DNA from: Protaetiibacter mangrovi
GTDB lineage: Bacteria; Actinomycetota; Actinomycetes; Actinomycetales; Microbacteriaceae
Direction of reading: 5' to 3'
NCBI RefSeq assembly: GCF_024752305.1
Contig: NZ_JANTHX010000007.1
Span: 526,306-590,305 of the forward strand
DNA length: 64,000 nucleotides
Made by a program: the position numbers and the translations under genes. Of this stretch, positions 7,939 to 16,626 are shown piece after piece (position 1 is the stretch's first letter; each line of letters starts with the position of its first letter). Under the pieces are notes generated by a model. It made no database searches. It saw nothing but the letters and a program-made list of their open reading frames with translations, and had not been told where the DNA came from.

Positions 7939-9216
7939 TCAGTCGAGACCGACCTCGTTCTTCACACGATCCTCCGCCTGGCTGATCGCGTCGTCGACCG
8001 AGGTCGAACCGGACATGATCGCCGTGTGCATGTCGCCGAGGATGCCCTGGATGGCGGCCGTCTTCGACGAGGTCGGGTTCTCCGGGTAGACCACGTGGGT
8101 CGACCAGGCGAACTTCGAGAGCTCGTCGGTCGGGGCGCCCTCCACCGAGAAGTAGGTGTCGACGACGGCGTCGTTGGTCAGCGCCGGCGTGATGCCGATG
8201 GCGGCCAGCGAGCTGGCGCCCTTCTCCCCGGCGGCGTACGCCAGGAACGCCTTGGCCGCGTCGACCTTGGAGGAGTCGATGTTGGCGTTGATGCCGAAGC
8301 CCGTCGGGTCGCCGAAGGTGACCGGCTCGTCGGTGGTCGACGAGTCGAGCTGCGGGATCGGCGCGATGCCCCAGTCGAAGGTGTCGGAGTCGCCCGAGGC
8401 CTGCTGGGCGATCAGCGTCGCGACGTACCAGGTGCCCATCGGCATCATGGCGGCGTCCTGCTTGCCGAACTCGCCCTGGTAGGTGAGCTGGTTGGCGCTC
8501 GAGGTGTTGAAGTCGACCATCGAGCCGTCGTTCTGCATCTGCAGCGCGCGCTCGTAGAACGACTTCATGTAGCCGTAGTCGCCGCTCAGCACGCCGTCGC
8601 CCTGGGTCTCCTGCGAGTTCGCGAAGCCCTGGATGACCGACTGCCAGCGGTGCGTGTAGGCACCGTAGGGGGCGCCGCCCGCCTTCAGCGCGGCAGCCGC
8701 ATCCGCGTAGTCGTCCCACGTCCACGAGCCGTCGGGGTAGTCGACCCCGGCCGCGTCGAACATGGCCTTGTTGTAGAACAGCACCCACGAGTCGTTGCGG
8801 TACGGCACGGCGTAGGAGACGCCGTCGACCTTGTAGGAGTCGGCGCCGGCGATGCCGTCGGGCAGCTCGACGTCGGAGACGTCCATGAGCTGGCCGCCCT
8901 CCTGGAAGGTCGTGACGTACTTGACCTCCTTCTGGGTGATGATGTCGGGCCCGACGCCGGCCGCGAGGTCCGCGGTGACGAGGGTGTTGTACTCCGAGGG
9001 GTCGTACTCCTTGAGCTCGATCGTGATGTCGGGGTTCTCCTCGTGGAACCCGTCGGCGAGCGTCTGGAACTCGGGGGTGGTTTCGAGGCTCCAGCCCGAG
9101 AGGGTCAGGGTCACGGGACCCGACGACTCCGAGGGGCTGTCGTCGCCGCTGCACGCGGCGAGCGTGAGGGATGCCACGGCGGCGAGGCCGACCGCGACGG
9201 CGAGCTTGCGCTTCAT
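7939..9216 (-). CDS. Sugar ABC transporter substrate-binding lipoprotein
   Basis: A 425-residue family 1 extracellular solute-binding protein. The start MKRKLAVAVG leads into a lipobox (LAAC, lipidated C22), so the mature protein is anchored outside the membrane. An in-frame ATG exists 21 bases upstream at 9237, but the AAAGGAG ribosome site ends 10 bases before the ATG at 9216 and lies inside that longer reading, so 9216 is preferred. It delivers ligand to the two permeases downstream. The ligand is most likely a uronate oligosaccharide from polysaccharide lyase action, judging by the operon. Confidence 0.92.
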   Translation of the reverse strand: MKRKLAVAVGLAAVASLTLAACSGDDSPSESSGPVTLTLSGWSLETTPEFQTLADGFHEENPDITIELKEYDPSEYNTLVTADLAAGVGPDIITQKEVKYVTTFQEGGQLMDVSDVELPDGIAGADSYKVDGVSYAVPYRNDSWVLFYNKAMFDAAGVDYPDGSWTWDDYADAAAALKAGGAPYGAYTHRWQSVIQGFANSQETQGDGVLSGDYGYMKSFYERALQMQNDGSMVDFNTSSANQLTYQGEFGKQDAAMMPMGTWYVATLIAQQASGDSDTFDWGIAPIPQLDSSTTDEPVTFGDPTGFGINANIDSSKVDAAKAFLAYAAGEKGASSLAAIGITPALTNDAVVDTYFSVEGAPTDELSKFAWSTHVVYPENPTSSKTAAIQGILGDMHTAIMSGSTSVDDAISQAEDRVKNEVGLD

Positions 9217-9269
9217 CAGGTTGCTGCTCCTTTGCATTGTCACTCTGGGCCTGTTGGTGACCCGGGGGT

Positions 9270-11240
9270 TCACCGGTCCGCCGCCATGGCGGAGCCGGAG
9301 TCGAGAAGTCGGGATGCGGTGCGCACCCCGTCCGGCCACCTCACGGTGACCTGTCCGTCGGCGTCGATGTCGACGGATGCCGTGGGCGCCGGCGCGGGCA
9401 CGCCGCGCAGCTCGACGAGCGTCGCGATCCAGGTGCCGACTTCGGCGCGGTAGTCGAGCACGGGCACCGCGCTCGCGCCTCCGAGCGGGCTCGCGTCGCT
9501 GCGCACGACGACGTCGGCGCGCGCCTCGCCGCCGAGCGGCACGAGGGTGCTCGTCAGAGCGCCCGCGGTGACGCGGGCCCCCTCGGCCGAGCCGATCGCG
9601 TCGGCGGAGACCGCCCAGCCGCCGACCCGCATCCCGAGGGCGCCGACATCGACGCCGTCCTCGATCGAGACCAGACGGGAGAGCCGCACCTCCCAGGGGC
9701 CGCGCACGAGCGACTGCACCTCGAGGGTGCCGAGCGGCGTCGCCGCGCCGGCGAGACCCGATCCGTGGCGGCGCTCGATCGGCGCGGGTTCGAGCAGGTG
9801 GGCGACGGCGAGCGACCCGGCGACGCCGACGCGCAGCCCGTCCGTCTCGTCGATCCGGGCGCCGAGCAGGGTCATGCCGGCGCGGTGGCTGGTGCGGCCG
9901 TCGGCGGCGACGAGCGCGACGGCCTGCTCGAGCGGTGTGGTCCAGGCCTGCTCGTCGAGCAGCGGGCTCGTGGCCGTGGAGTAGCCGAGCTGTGCGTAGA
10001 GCGGGGAGTCGCCGACGGCGTCGCCCGGATGCGCGTGGTCGGTGCCGTGGTTCACGACGCGCACGATGCCGTCGTCGGGGGTGCCCGAGACGATCCAGCC
10101 GGGCGCGGCGATCGCGCGCAGCACCTCGCCCCGCTCCACGGGCAGGGGCTCGGCGGGTGCCGACCACACGGGGTGCTCGGCGGGCAGCGCGACGCCCAGC
10201 ATGCCCTTCGACGCCCAGTACGGCGACGCCGGCCCGGAGTAGCTCTGCGCGAGGGCGCGCCACTCGGCGTGCCAGCCCATGCTCAGCAGCGCGTCGGATC
10301 CCGGCACGTCGTGGTCGGCGAAGTGCCGCACGATCAGCTCGGCGGCGTGGCGCAGCGCACCGGGTGAGGTCGAGGGCACCTCGGCGAGCGCGCCGACCCA
10401 GAACGGGGCGGCGGCCGCGAAGCGGTAGATGAGGCTGCGGCCCTGCAGCAGCGGCGAGCCGTCCGCGCCGACGAGCGCCACGGCGTCCTGCAGGAAGCGG
10501 TCGAGCGCGGCCACGTCGCCCGCGGTGCGCCCGGCCGCGAGCTCGCTCGCGCCCTGCATCCGCGACCAGAGCACCGGGTACAGGTGCAGCGCCCAGCCGA
10601 CGTAGTGGTCGTAGGAGCGCTCGTCGCCGTCGGAGAGCCAGCCGTCTGCGCGCACGAACGAGTCGTGCAGCGCCAGGTCGTCGCGGATGTCGTCGGCCGA
10701 CCAGGGACCGCCGACCGACCGCAGGAAGGTCTGCACCACGATGCGGAACCAGAGCCAGTTGTTGCGCGGGTAGCTCGTGTCGCCCACGACGGGGGCGAGG
10801 TAGTCGACGACGCGCTGCTGCGTGACGGCGTCGAGCCGGTCCCAGATCCAGGGGCGGGTCTGGTCGAGGATGAGGGCGAGCGACGCCGCCTCGACCTTCG
10901 CCTGAGGGTGCTCGTCGGGACGGACCCAGCGGTCGGGGGCATCGGGGTCGACTCCGGCGCGGATGCCCGCGGCGTAGAAGTCGGCGAGCTCGTCGAGGCC
11001 CTCGCCGTGCTCTCCCACGAGACGGAAGCCCGCGAGCAGGAAGGTGCGCGCGAAACCCTCGAGGCCGTCGACGGCGTTGCCGTAGCCGCCCTCGGCACCG
11101 GGCGGGGTGATGCGGGCGTGCCCCGGCGAGGCGTAGGCGCGGGCGCCGGTCAGCAGCCGGTCCGCATAGCCTGTCCAGAAGGCGCGATCCGCGGCACCGG
11201 ATGCGGGCGCCGCGACGAGGCGGCTCGACTGCTCGCGCAT
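9270..11240 (-). CDS. DUF2264 family protein, probable carbohydrate-active enzyme
   Basis: A 656-residue protein of the DUF2264 family (PF10022). Roughly the first 400 residues look like an (alpha/alpha) toroid, including YPRNNWLWFRIVVQTFLRSVGG and the aromatic-rich SYDHYVGWALHLYP. The last third reads as beta-rich. As far as I recall, members of this family have been classified as GH154 beta-glucuronidases, which would suit this locus. No signal peptide is visible, so it should be cytoplasmic. It is the first gene of the uronate operon, with a GGGAG ribosome site 8 bases before the ATG and a promoter 49 bases upstream. Confidence 0.75.
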   Translation of the reverse strand: MREQSSRLVAAPASGAADRAFWTGYADRLLTGARAYASPGHARITPPGAEGGYGNAVDGLEGFARTFLLAGFRLVGEHGEGLDELADFYAAGIRAGVDPDAPDRWVRPDEHPQAKVEAASLALILDQTRPWIWDRLDAVTQQRVVDYLAPVVGDTSYPRNNWLWFRIVVQTFLRSVGGPWSADDIRDDLALHDSFVRADGWLSDGDERSYDHYVGWALHLYPVLWSRMQGASELAAGRTAGDVAALDRFLQDAVALVGADGSPLLQGRSLIYRFAAAAPFWVGALAEVPSTSPGALRHAAELIVRHFADHDVPGSDALLSMGWHAEWRALAQSYSGPASPYWASKGMLGVALPAEHPVWSAPAEPLPVERGEVLRAIAAPGWIVSGTPDDGIVRVVNHGTDHAHPGDAVGDSPLYAQLGYSTATSPLLDEQAWTTPLEQAVALVAADGRTSHRAGMTLLGARIDETDGLRVGVAGSLAVAHLLEPAPIERRHGSGLAGAATPLGTLEVQSLVRGPWEVRLSRLVSIEDGVDVGALGMRVGGWAVSADAIGSAEGARVTAGALTSTLVPLGGEARADVVVRSDASPLGGASAVPVLDYRAEVGTWIATLVELRGVPAPAPTASVDIDADGQVTVRWPDGVRTASRLLDSGSAMAADR

Positions 11241-11288
11241 CCGGTTTCTCCCTCGAATCTGGAACGGTCATCCGTCGACCGCTTTCGG

Positions 11289-11317
11289 AGATTAGCAATC
11301 GGATTCGTTCACGACAA
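11289..11317 (-). promoter_or_regulatory. Promoter of the minus-strand uronate operon
   Basis: On the minus strand, TTGTCG (11312-11317) is followed by a 17-base spacer and TAATCT (11289-11294), a good sigma-A-type pair. It lies 49 bases upstream of the DUF2264 ATG and back to back with the plus-strand promoter. The shared palindrome at 11334-11355 begins 17 bases upstream of this -35. Confidence 0.55.
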
Positions 11318-11321
11318 GTGC

Positions 11322-11350
11322 TTTACTGAATTGAAATGATCGTTTATGAT
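11322..11350 (+). promoter_or_regulatory. Promoter of the heparinase-regulator-acyltransferase unit
   Basis: TTTACT (11322-11327), a 17-base spacer and TATGAT (11345-11350) form a sigma-A-type promoter. The -10 lies inside the 22-bp palindrome at 11334-11355, so a bound repressor would block polymerase directly. Confidence 0.6.
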
Positions 11351-11355
11351 CATTT
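11334..11355. promoter_or_regulatory. Operator palindrome in the divergent uronate promoter
   Basis: AAATGATC, six bases, then GATCATTT: perfect 8-bp arms. It covers the plus-strand -10 and sits just upstream of the minus-strand -35, so a single site could control both units. The likely ligand is the DeoR-HTH regulator encoded at 13359. AT-rich GATC-armed sites of this size suit DeoR-type HTHs, but the pairing is inference. Confidence 0.6.
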
Positions 11356-11415
11356 GTACGACGTAACCACCGCCCGGGGCGAGCGAATCGCTCTCGATGA
11401 TGAGAGGCGCGAACC

Positions 11416-13362
11416 GTGCACGAAGCCGCCGCAGAGCAATTCCGCGGCCCGCTCGACGCCGCCATCCGGGCGCGGCTCCGAGCAGGCGGATCGATCGCCG
11501 AGCTGCTCGCCGACCCCGGTTCGGCCCTCCCCGTCCCGCCCGCGGCGGACCGCGCGGCGTGGGACGCGATCGACCCGGTCACCTGCGACGCGGTGCTCGC
11601 CAGGGTGGCGGGCGACGCCGACGAGCCGTGGCCGATGCCCCTCGCGAGCGATGCCGCGCGCTTCCACCGCCCGGGCGACGGTGACCGCGAACGCTGGGAG
11701 ACGCCCGCGTTCGCGCGCCAGCATCGCCTCAGCCGGGCCGCGTTCGCCGCGGCCGCGACGGCCGCGGAGCAGCACCTCGACGCCGTCGCCGACGGCGTGT
11801 GGCTGCTGTGCGAGCAGAGCTCCTGGTGCTGGCCCGCGCACGACGACACCTTCCGATCACACGGATCGGTGCTCGCGACCGTCGACGACCCGTTCCTCGA
11901 CCTCGGCGCCGGCGAGGTCGTCGGGCAGCTCGCCTGGATCGACCACCTGCTCGGCGCCGCGCTCGACGAGCGCTACCCCGGCATCCGCGACCGCATCCGG
12001 CGCGAGGCCCGCATCCGCGTCGTCGAGCCCTTCGTGCGCCGCCGCGACTGGCACTGGATCGGCCTCGACGGCGACGTGCACAACTGGAACCCCTGGATCC
12101 ACGGCAACGTGCTGGTGGCCGCCCTGCAGCTGCTCGACCCCGGCCCCGAGCGTTCGCTCGTCGTCGCGCTCGCCCTCGAGGGCCTCGACCGCTACCTCGC
12201 CTCCCTTCCGGCGGACGGCGCGATCGACGAGGGCTACGCGTACTGGTGGAACGGCGCCTGCCGGGCGCTCGAGGCGCTCGACGTGCTCGCGGCGGCGACC
12301 GGCGGGGCGCTCGACGTGATCGCCGAGATCCCGGCGCTCGTCGCGACGGTCGCGTTCCCGCACCGCATGCACCTCGGCGGCGAGTGGTACCTCAACCTCG
12401 CCGACGGGCAGGCGCGCCCCGACGGCGAGCAGCCGTGGCACGCACTGCATCGGGCGGCGCGCACCGTCGGCGACGACGCGGCGCGCGCCCACGCCGCCGC
12501 GCACCGCATCCCCACCGCGCCCGCGGTGTCCGAGGCCCACGGGCTCGGACGGATGCTGCGCGGGGCGACCGATCCGGTGTGGGTCGGCGCGGAGCGCGCG
12601 CCCTCGCCGCTGCCGCGCGAGGTCTGGCTGCCCTCGGTCGAGGTGCTGCTGGCGCGCGAGACCGGAGGCTCGGCGGCCGGGTTGACCGTGGCGACCAAGG
12701 GCGGTCACAACGGCGAGCATCACAACCACGACGACGTCGGCTCGTTCGTCGTTGCCGTCGACGGGGTGCCGGTGCTCGTCGACGCGGGGCGTCCGACCTA
12801 CACGGCGGCCACCTTCGGGCCGGAGCGCTACACCATCTGGACGATGCAGAGCAGCTGGCACAACGTCCCCGAGGTGCGGGGGATGCCGCAGGCGCACGGT
12901 GCCGCGGCGCACGCCCACGGCACCTCGCCCGAACTCGGCGACGACGCCTCCGGCCTCTCCATGGAGTTGGCGGCGGCCTACCCCGACGCGGGGGTGCGGT
13001 CCTGGCGGCGCACCGTGACGCTCACCCGCAGCGCGGGTGCGCGCGTCGAGGTCGACGACGACTGGCGGCTCGAGGAGCGCCCGGATGCGGCCCCGACCAC
13101 GCTGCACCTGCTGCTCGCCGGCGAGGTGGAGCTCGTCGACGGGGGCGCCCGGGTGACGCCGCTCGAGGGCGCTCGCACCGTCCGCCTGCGCTGGCCCGAC
13201 GATGTCCGCGTGACGACAACGGTGCGCGAACTCGCCGATCCGCTCCTCACCAGCGTGTGGGGCGGACGACTCACCCGGCTCGAACTCGACGTCTCGGCGC
13301 GCGAGAAGGCCCGGGTCACGGTAGAACTGGACACGACCACAGCTGAGGACCACCACCGATGA
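11416..13362 (+). CDS. Heparinase II/III-like polysaccharide lyase family protein
   Basis: A 648-residue protein with an alpha-helical toroid N-terminal half and a heparinase II/III-like beta-sandwich C-terminal half. The hallmark of that fold is present: GGHNGEHHNHDDVGSF with H431, H436 and H438. No signal peptide is visible, so it probably acts on imported oligosaccharides. The expected reaction is beta-elimination at a uronate, giving the unsaturated ends that GH88 removes. The start is a GTG at 11416, with GAGAGG eight bases upstream and the operator about 60 bases further. The stop overlaps the next gene (ATGA). The glycan cannot be read from the sequence. Confidence 0.8.
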   Translation: MHEAAAEQFRGPLDAAIRARLRAGGSIAELLADPGSALPVPPAADRAAWDAIDPVTCDAVLARVAGDADEPWPMPLASDAARFHRPGDGDRERWETPAFARQHRLSRAAFAAAATAAEQHLDAVADGVWLLCEQSSWCWPAHDDTFRSHGSVLATVDDPFLDLGAGEVVGQLAWIDHLLGAALDERYPGIRDRIRREARIRVVEPFVRRRDWHWIGLDGDVHNWNPWIHGNVLVAALQLLDPGPERSLVVALALEGLDRYLASLPADGAIDEGYAYWWNGACRALEALDVLAAATGGALDVIAEIPALVATVAFPHRMHLGGEWYLNLADGQARPDGEQPWHALHRAARTVGDDAARAHAAAHRIPTAPAVSEAHGLGRMLRGATDPVWVGAERAPSPLPREVWLPSVEVLLARETGGSAAGLTVATKGGHNGEHHNHDDVGSFVVAVDGVPVLVDAGRPTYTAATFGPERYTIWTMQSSWHNVPEVRGMPQAHGAAAHAHGTSPELGDDASGLSMELAAAYPDAGVRSWRRTVTLTRSAGARVEVDDDWRLEERPDAAPTTLHLLLAGEVELVDGGARVTPLEGARTVRLRWPDDVRVTTTVRELADPLLTSVWGGRLTRLELDVSAREKARVTVELDTTTAEDHHR

Positions 13363-14468
13363 GCGACCCCAACCCGCACGCGCCGCTGGCCGCCGCCCGC
13401 CGCGCCCACGTGCTCGGCGCACTCTCGCGCGACGGCATCGTCCGCATCTCCCAGCTCATCGACGACCTCGGGGTCGCGTCGGTGACGCTGCGTCGCGACC
13501 TCGCGCAGATGGAGAAGGAGGGGCTGCTCGTGCGCGTGCACGGCGGCGCCGTGCCCCCGGAGGGCGGCCTGCGCAGTCCCGCCGCCGAGACGGTCGCGCG
13601 CCCGTCGACCGACGACGCGATCGCGGTGCTCGTGCCCTCGCTGGGCTACTACTGGCCGACCGTCGTGCGCGGCGCGGAGGAGGAGGCGCGCCGGCTCGGC
13701 TACCGCCTCATCGTGCGCGGCGCGTCCTACGAACTGCAGGACGAGCGTCCCATGCTCGAGCGCCTGGTGCGCACCGAGAACGTGCGGGGCCTGATCGTCG
13801 CCCCCAACACCGACATGCCGCACGCGCAGGAGGTCGTCGAGTGGCTCGCGCACTGCGGCGTGCCGAGCGTGCTCGCCGAGCGCGACGCGCTGCACCCCGA
13901 CGGCACCCCCCTCGAGTCGGTGACGAGCGATCACGCGCTCGGCGGCGCGCTCGCGGCGCGGCACCTCGCCTCCCTCGGCCACAAGCGCGTCGGACTCGTG
14001 CTGTCGCGCACCTCCCCCACCTCGCGCAAGATCGCCGCGGGCTGGAGCGCGGCGTGCGAGCAGCTCGGGCTGACCCCGGCTCAGCACTTCGAGTCGATGA
14101 TCCCGGACCGCAGCACCGCCGAGTTCTCGAAGTCGGTCGATGCGGCGCTCGACACCGTGCGGGCGAAGGGGATCACCGCGCTGCTCGTGCACCCCGACCA
14201 CGAGGCGATGGCGTTCGTCGATCTCGCCCTCGGGCGCGGCATCCCGGTGCCGGGTGAGCTCTCGATCATGGCCTACGACGACGAGGTGGCGCAGTTGTTC
14301 ACACCGCCGCTCACCGCCGTCAGCCCGCCGCGCGAGGCGGTCGGCGCGACGGCGGTCGAGCTGCTCGCGCGACGGATCGCCGATCCCACGCGCCCCGTGC
14401 ATCGGGTGACGATCAACCCGGAGCTGCGGGTGCGCGAGTCGACGGCCGCGCCGCGGGCGGACGACTGA
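13359..14468 (+). CDS. Hybrid regulator: DeoR-type HTH fused to LacI-type sugar sensor
   Basis: A 369-residue regulator. Residues about 15-60 form a DeoR winged helix (VRISQLIDDLGVASVTLRRD, then KEGLLVRVHGGAVP). From about residue 80 the protein is a LacI-family periplasmic-binding-protein-like domain (AIAVLVPSLGYYWPTVV through VRGLIVAP to DDEVAQLFTPPLTAV) in place of the usual DeoR sugar-phosphate sensor. It therefore probably senses a free sugar or oligosaccharide. It is coupled to the heparinase gene (ATGA) and is the best candidate for binding the palindrome at 11334-11355. Confidence 0.85.
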   Translation: MSDPNPHAPLAAARRAHVLGALSRDGIVRISQLIDDLGVASVTLRRDLAQMEKEGLLVRVHGGAVPPEGGLRSPAAETVARPSTDDAIAVLVPSLGYYWPTVVRGAEEEARRLGYRLIVRGASYELQDERPMLERLVRTENVRGLIVAPNTDMPHAQEVVEWLAHCGVPSVLAERDALHPDGTPLESVTSDHALGGALAARHLASLGHKRVGLVLSRTSPTSRKIAAGWSAACEQLGLTPAQHFESMIPDRSTAEFSKSVDAALDTVRAKGITALLVHPDHEAMAFVDLALGRGIPVPGELSIMAYDDEVAQLFTPPLTAVSPPREAVGATAVELLARRIADPTRPVHRVTINPELRVRESTAAPRADD

Positions 14469-14469
14469 G

Positions 14470-16092
14470 GTGATCGACCCGCGGGAGTTCTCGCCCTGGG
14501 AGTTCTGGCAGACGGCATCCGCTGCGGATGCGGCATCCCAGCTCGCCCACCAGGAGGCGCTGCGGACCGCGCGGCCGGGCGCGAGCTTCGGGGAGCGCTG
14601 CTTCGTGTCGCCCCTGGCCTCCGTCGACGCCGAGCAGCTCGTGCTCGGCGACCGCAGTTACGTCGCCGCTGGCGCCTACCTGACGGGCGAGCTGCGTCTC
14701 GGCCGCGACTGCAGCGTCAACCCCTACGCCGTCGTGCGGGGTGACGTGACCATCGGCGACGCCGTGCGGATCGGCGCCCACACCTCGATCCTCGGTTTCA
14801 ACCACACGATGGACGACCCGGAGGTCGAGGTCTTCCGGCAGCCGCTCACCTCACGCGGCATCCGCATCGGCGACGACGTGTGGATCGGGTCGCACGTGAT
14901 CGTGCTCGACGGGGTCTCCGTCGGCGACCGGGCGGTGCTCGCCGCGGGCGCCGTCGTCACGAAGGACGTGCCCGCCGGCGCCGTCGTCGGCGGCAATCCG
15001 GCGCGGCACCTCAAGTGGCGGGTGTCGCCCGCCGACCCGCTGCGCGCGCGCCTCCGGGAGTTCAGCCAGACCGCGCGGGCGGAGGTCGCGGCCGTGCTCG
15101 ACCGCTCCTGGGACGTGCAGGCGCGGTTGTTCGTCGACCGTCCCGGGGCGGCGCCCACCGTGCGGGCTCAGTGCGACGCGATCGAGCTCGCGGTGCTGCT
15201 GACCGGCGATGCGCCGACCCAGCTCCCCCGCGCGCACCAGCTCGCCCGGCTGCACGGCTGGCAGGACCAGGTGACCGGACTCGTCGCCCCGATCGACGGG
15301 GCCGGTCGGCAGCCGCTCCCCGCCGACACCACGGACCCCGACGTCGCGTACCACGTGCTGTGCGTCGGCTACGCGCTCGACCTGCTGGGGTCGGAGTTCC
15401 CGGCGCCCCTGCCGATGGCGACCGAGGCGAGCCCGTCCGCGCTCGTCGAGTCGCTCGAGGCCCTGCCGTGGGAGGCCGCGGCCTGGACGGCCGGCCACTG
15501 GGTCGACGCGTGGGGCACCGCGCTGCACTGGTCACGGCGCCGCGGCGACGCCGTACCGCCCGGGGCCGAGGAGGCCCTCGTCGGCTGGCTCGTCGCCCAC
15601 GCCGACCCGGCGACCGGGTTGTGGGGTTCGCCCCGCGAGGCCGACGGGATGCTGCAGCCCGTCAACGGCTTCTACCGCACCACGCGCGGCACCTTCGCGC
15701 AGTCCGGCCTGCCCGTGCCGTACCCGGAGCGCGTCGTCGACACGGTGCTCGCGCACGCCCGCGACGAACGCTTCTTCACCCCCGGTCGTCGCGACGCCTG
15801 CAACGTGCTCGATGTCGCGCATCCGCTGTGGCTCACCCGGGCGAGCGCGCGGCGCGGCGCGGAGGTGCGGGCGCTCGCCCGCGAGCTGCTCGACGCCGCT
15901 CTCGACGGCTGGACGCCCGGGCAGGGCATCGCCTTCGCCGAGGGCGGCGAGCCGGGGCTGCAGGGCACCGAGATGTGGCTCGCGATCATCTGGTACCTGG
16001 CCGAGCTGCTGGGCCTCGCCGACGAGCTCGGCTATCGCCCGGCGGGCGTCCACGCCCCCGGCCCGGCGGGTGATCGAGGAGCGCCCGCGTAG
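14470..16092 (+). CDS. Hexapeptide acyltransferase fused to an alpha-helical toroid-like domain
   Basis: A 540-residue two-part protein. Residues about 40-185 are a left-handed beta-helix acyltransferase of the maltose/galactoside O-acetyltransferase type, with GAHTSILGFNH (catalytic-type histidine), IGDDVWIGSHVIVLDGVSVG and the closing VVGGNPARHLKWR. The remaining 350 residues are helical with repeated W/H-rich segments (WVDAWGTALHWSR, GLWGSP, MLQPVNGFYRT, EPGLQGTEMWLAIIWYL), resembling an (alpha/alpha) toroid. The GTG start lies one base after the regulator stop. The last residues and the stop codon lie inside a REP-like repeat. Acyl transfer to a sugar is likely; the toroid may bind the glycan or act on it. 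Confidence 0.7.
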   Translation: MIDPREFSPWEFWQTASAADAASQLAHQEALRTARPGASFGERCFVSPLASVDAEQLVLGDRSYVAAGAYLTGELRLGRDCSVNPYAVVRGDVTIGDAVRIGAHTSILGFNHTMDDPEVEVFRQPLTSRGIRIGDDVWIGSHVIVLDGVSVGDRAVLAAGAVVTKDVPAGAVVGGNPARHLKWRVSPADPLRARLREFSQTARAEVAAVLDRSWDVQARLFVDRPGAAPTVRAQCDAIELAVLLTGDAPTQLPRAHQLARLHGWQDQVTGLVAPIDGAGRQPLPADTTDPDVAYHVLCVGYALDLLGSEFPAPLPMATEASPSALVESLEALPWEAAAWTAGHWVDAWGTALHWSRRRGDAVPPGAEEALVGWLVAHADPATGLWGSPREADGMLQPVNGFYRTTRGTFAQSGLPVPYPERVVDTVLAHARDERFFTPGRRDACNVLDVAHPLWLTRASARRGAEVRALARELLDAALDGWTPGQGIAFAEGGEPGLQGTEMWLAIIWYLAELLGLADELGYRPAGVHAPGPAGDRGAPA

Positions 16093-16110
16093 CGGACGCG
16101 TCTCGAGATC
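16072..16110. repeat. REP-like palindromic element, copy 1
   Basis: A 39-base imperfect hairpin: outer arms GATCGAG and CTCGAGATC, inner stem GCG-C-CCGC with GCGG-A-CGC around GTA. It aligns closely with the element at 33236-33270. The stop codon TAG of the acyltransferase fusion is part of it. It may also serve as terminator between this gene and the convergent marR-type gene. Confidence 0.55.
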
Positions 16111-16122
16111 CCCGTCGCCTCG

Positions 16123-16626
16123 CTACGCCTCGGGCGTCTCCCCCACCGCGAGCGCGTGCAGCAGCGCGGTGAGCTGCTCGATCGTCTCGACGGGCCAGTC
16201 CAGCAGCACGTCGTGCAGTCGGCCCTCGTACGGCAGCCGGGCGACGTCGAGGCGCGAGAGACCGAGCGGCGTCACCGAGATGAGCTTGATCCGACCGTCC
16301 GCCGCGTCGGCGACCCGCTCGACGAACCCGAGCTCCTCGAGCTCGGTCACGCTGCGGCTCACCTGGCCCTTGTCGGCGGCCATCCGCTCGGCGAGACCCG
16401 ACACCGTGATGGAGCCGGAGCGCTGGATGAGCGAGAGCACCTTGAAGGTGCCGGGCAGCATCCCCGGGCTGACCGCCTCCGCCGCCTGCGCGTAGACCCG
16501 GCGAAACTCGCCCATCAGCTCGCTGAACGCGCCCTCGAGGCCGCGCACCGCCTCGCGTCGGGCGTCGGGCGTGCCCGTGGACGCGGCGGGTGCGGCCGCC
16601 GCGTCCACGGAGTCGGGGGTGGTCAT
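16123..16626 (-). CDS. MarR family transcriptional regulator
   Basis: A 167-residue MarR-type winged-helix protein. The HTH spans about residues 58-115 (FKVLSLIQRSGSITVSGLAERM, the recognition segment KGQVSRSVTELEE, then a DGRIKLISVT wing). Its ATG overlaps the stop of the MFS efflux gene (ATGA), so repressor and pump are co-transcribed. It is the natural ligand of the three GTTGAC-N4-GTCAAC operators in front of the pump gene, forming a self-limiting efflux switch induced by a small hydrophobic ligand. Confidence 0.88.
   Translation of the reverse strand: MTTPDSVDAAAAPAASTGTPDARREAVRGLEGAFSELMGEFRRVYAQAAEAVSPGMLPGTFKVLSLIQRSGSITVSGLAERMAADKGQVSRSVTELEELGFVERVADAADGRIKLISVTPLGLSRLDVARLPYEGRLHDVLLDWPVETIEQLTALLHALAVGETPEA

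Noticed and set aside
7939-11298. Single open frame joining the binding protein to a 5' extension antisense to nothing
   Set aside because: The upstream part is a shifted reading of the DUF2264 gene. The lipobox signal peptide and AAAGGAG site put the true start at 9216.
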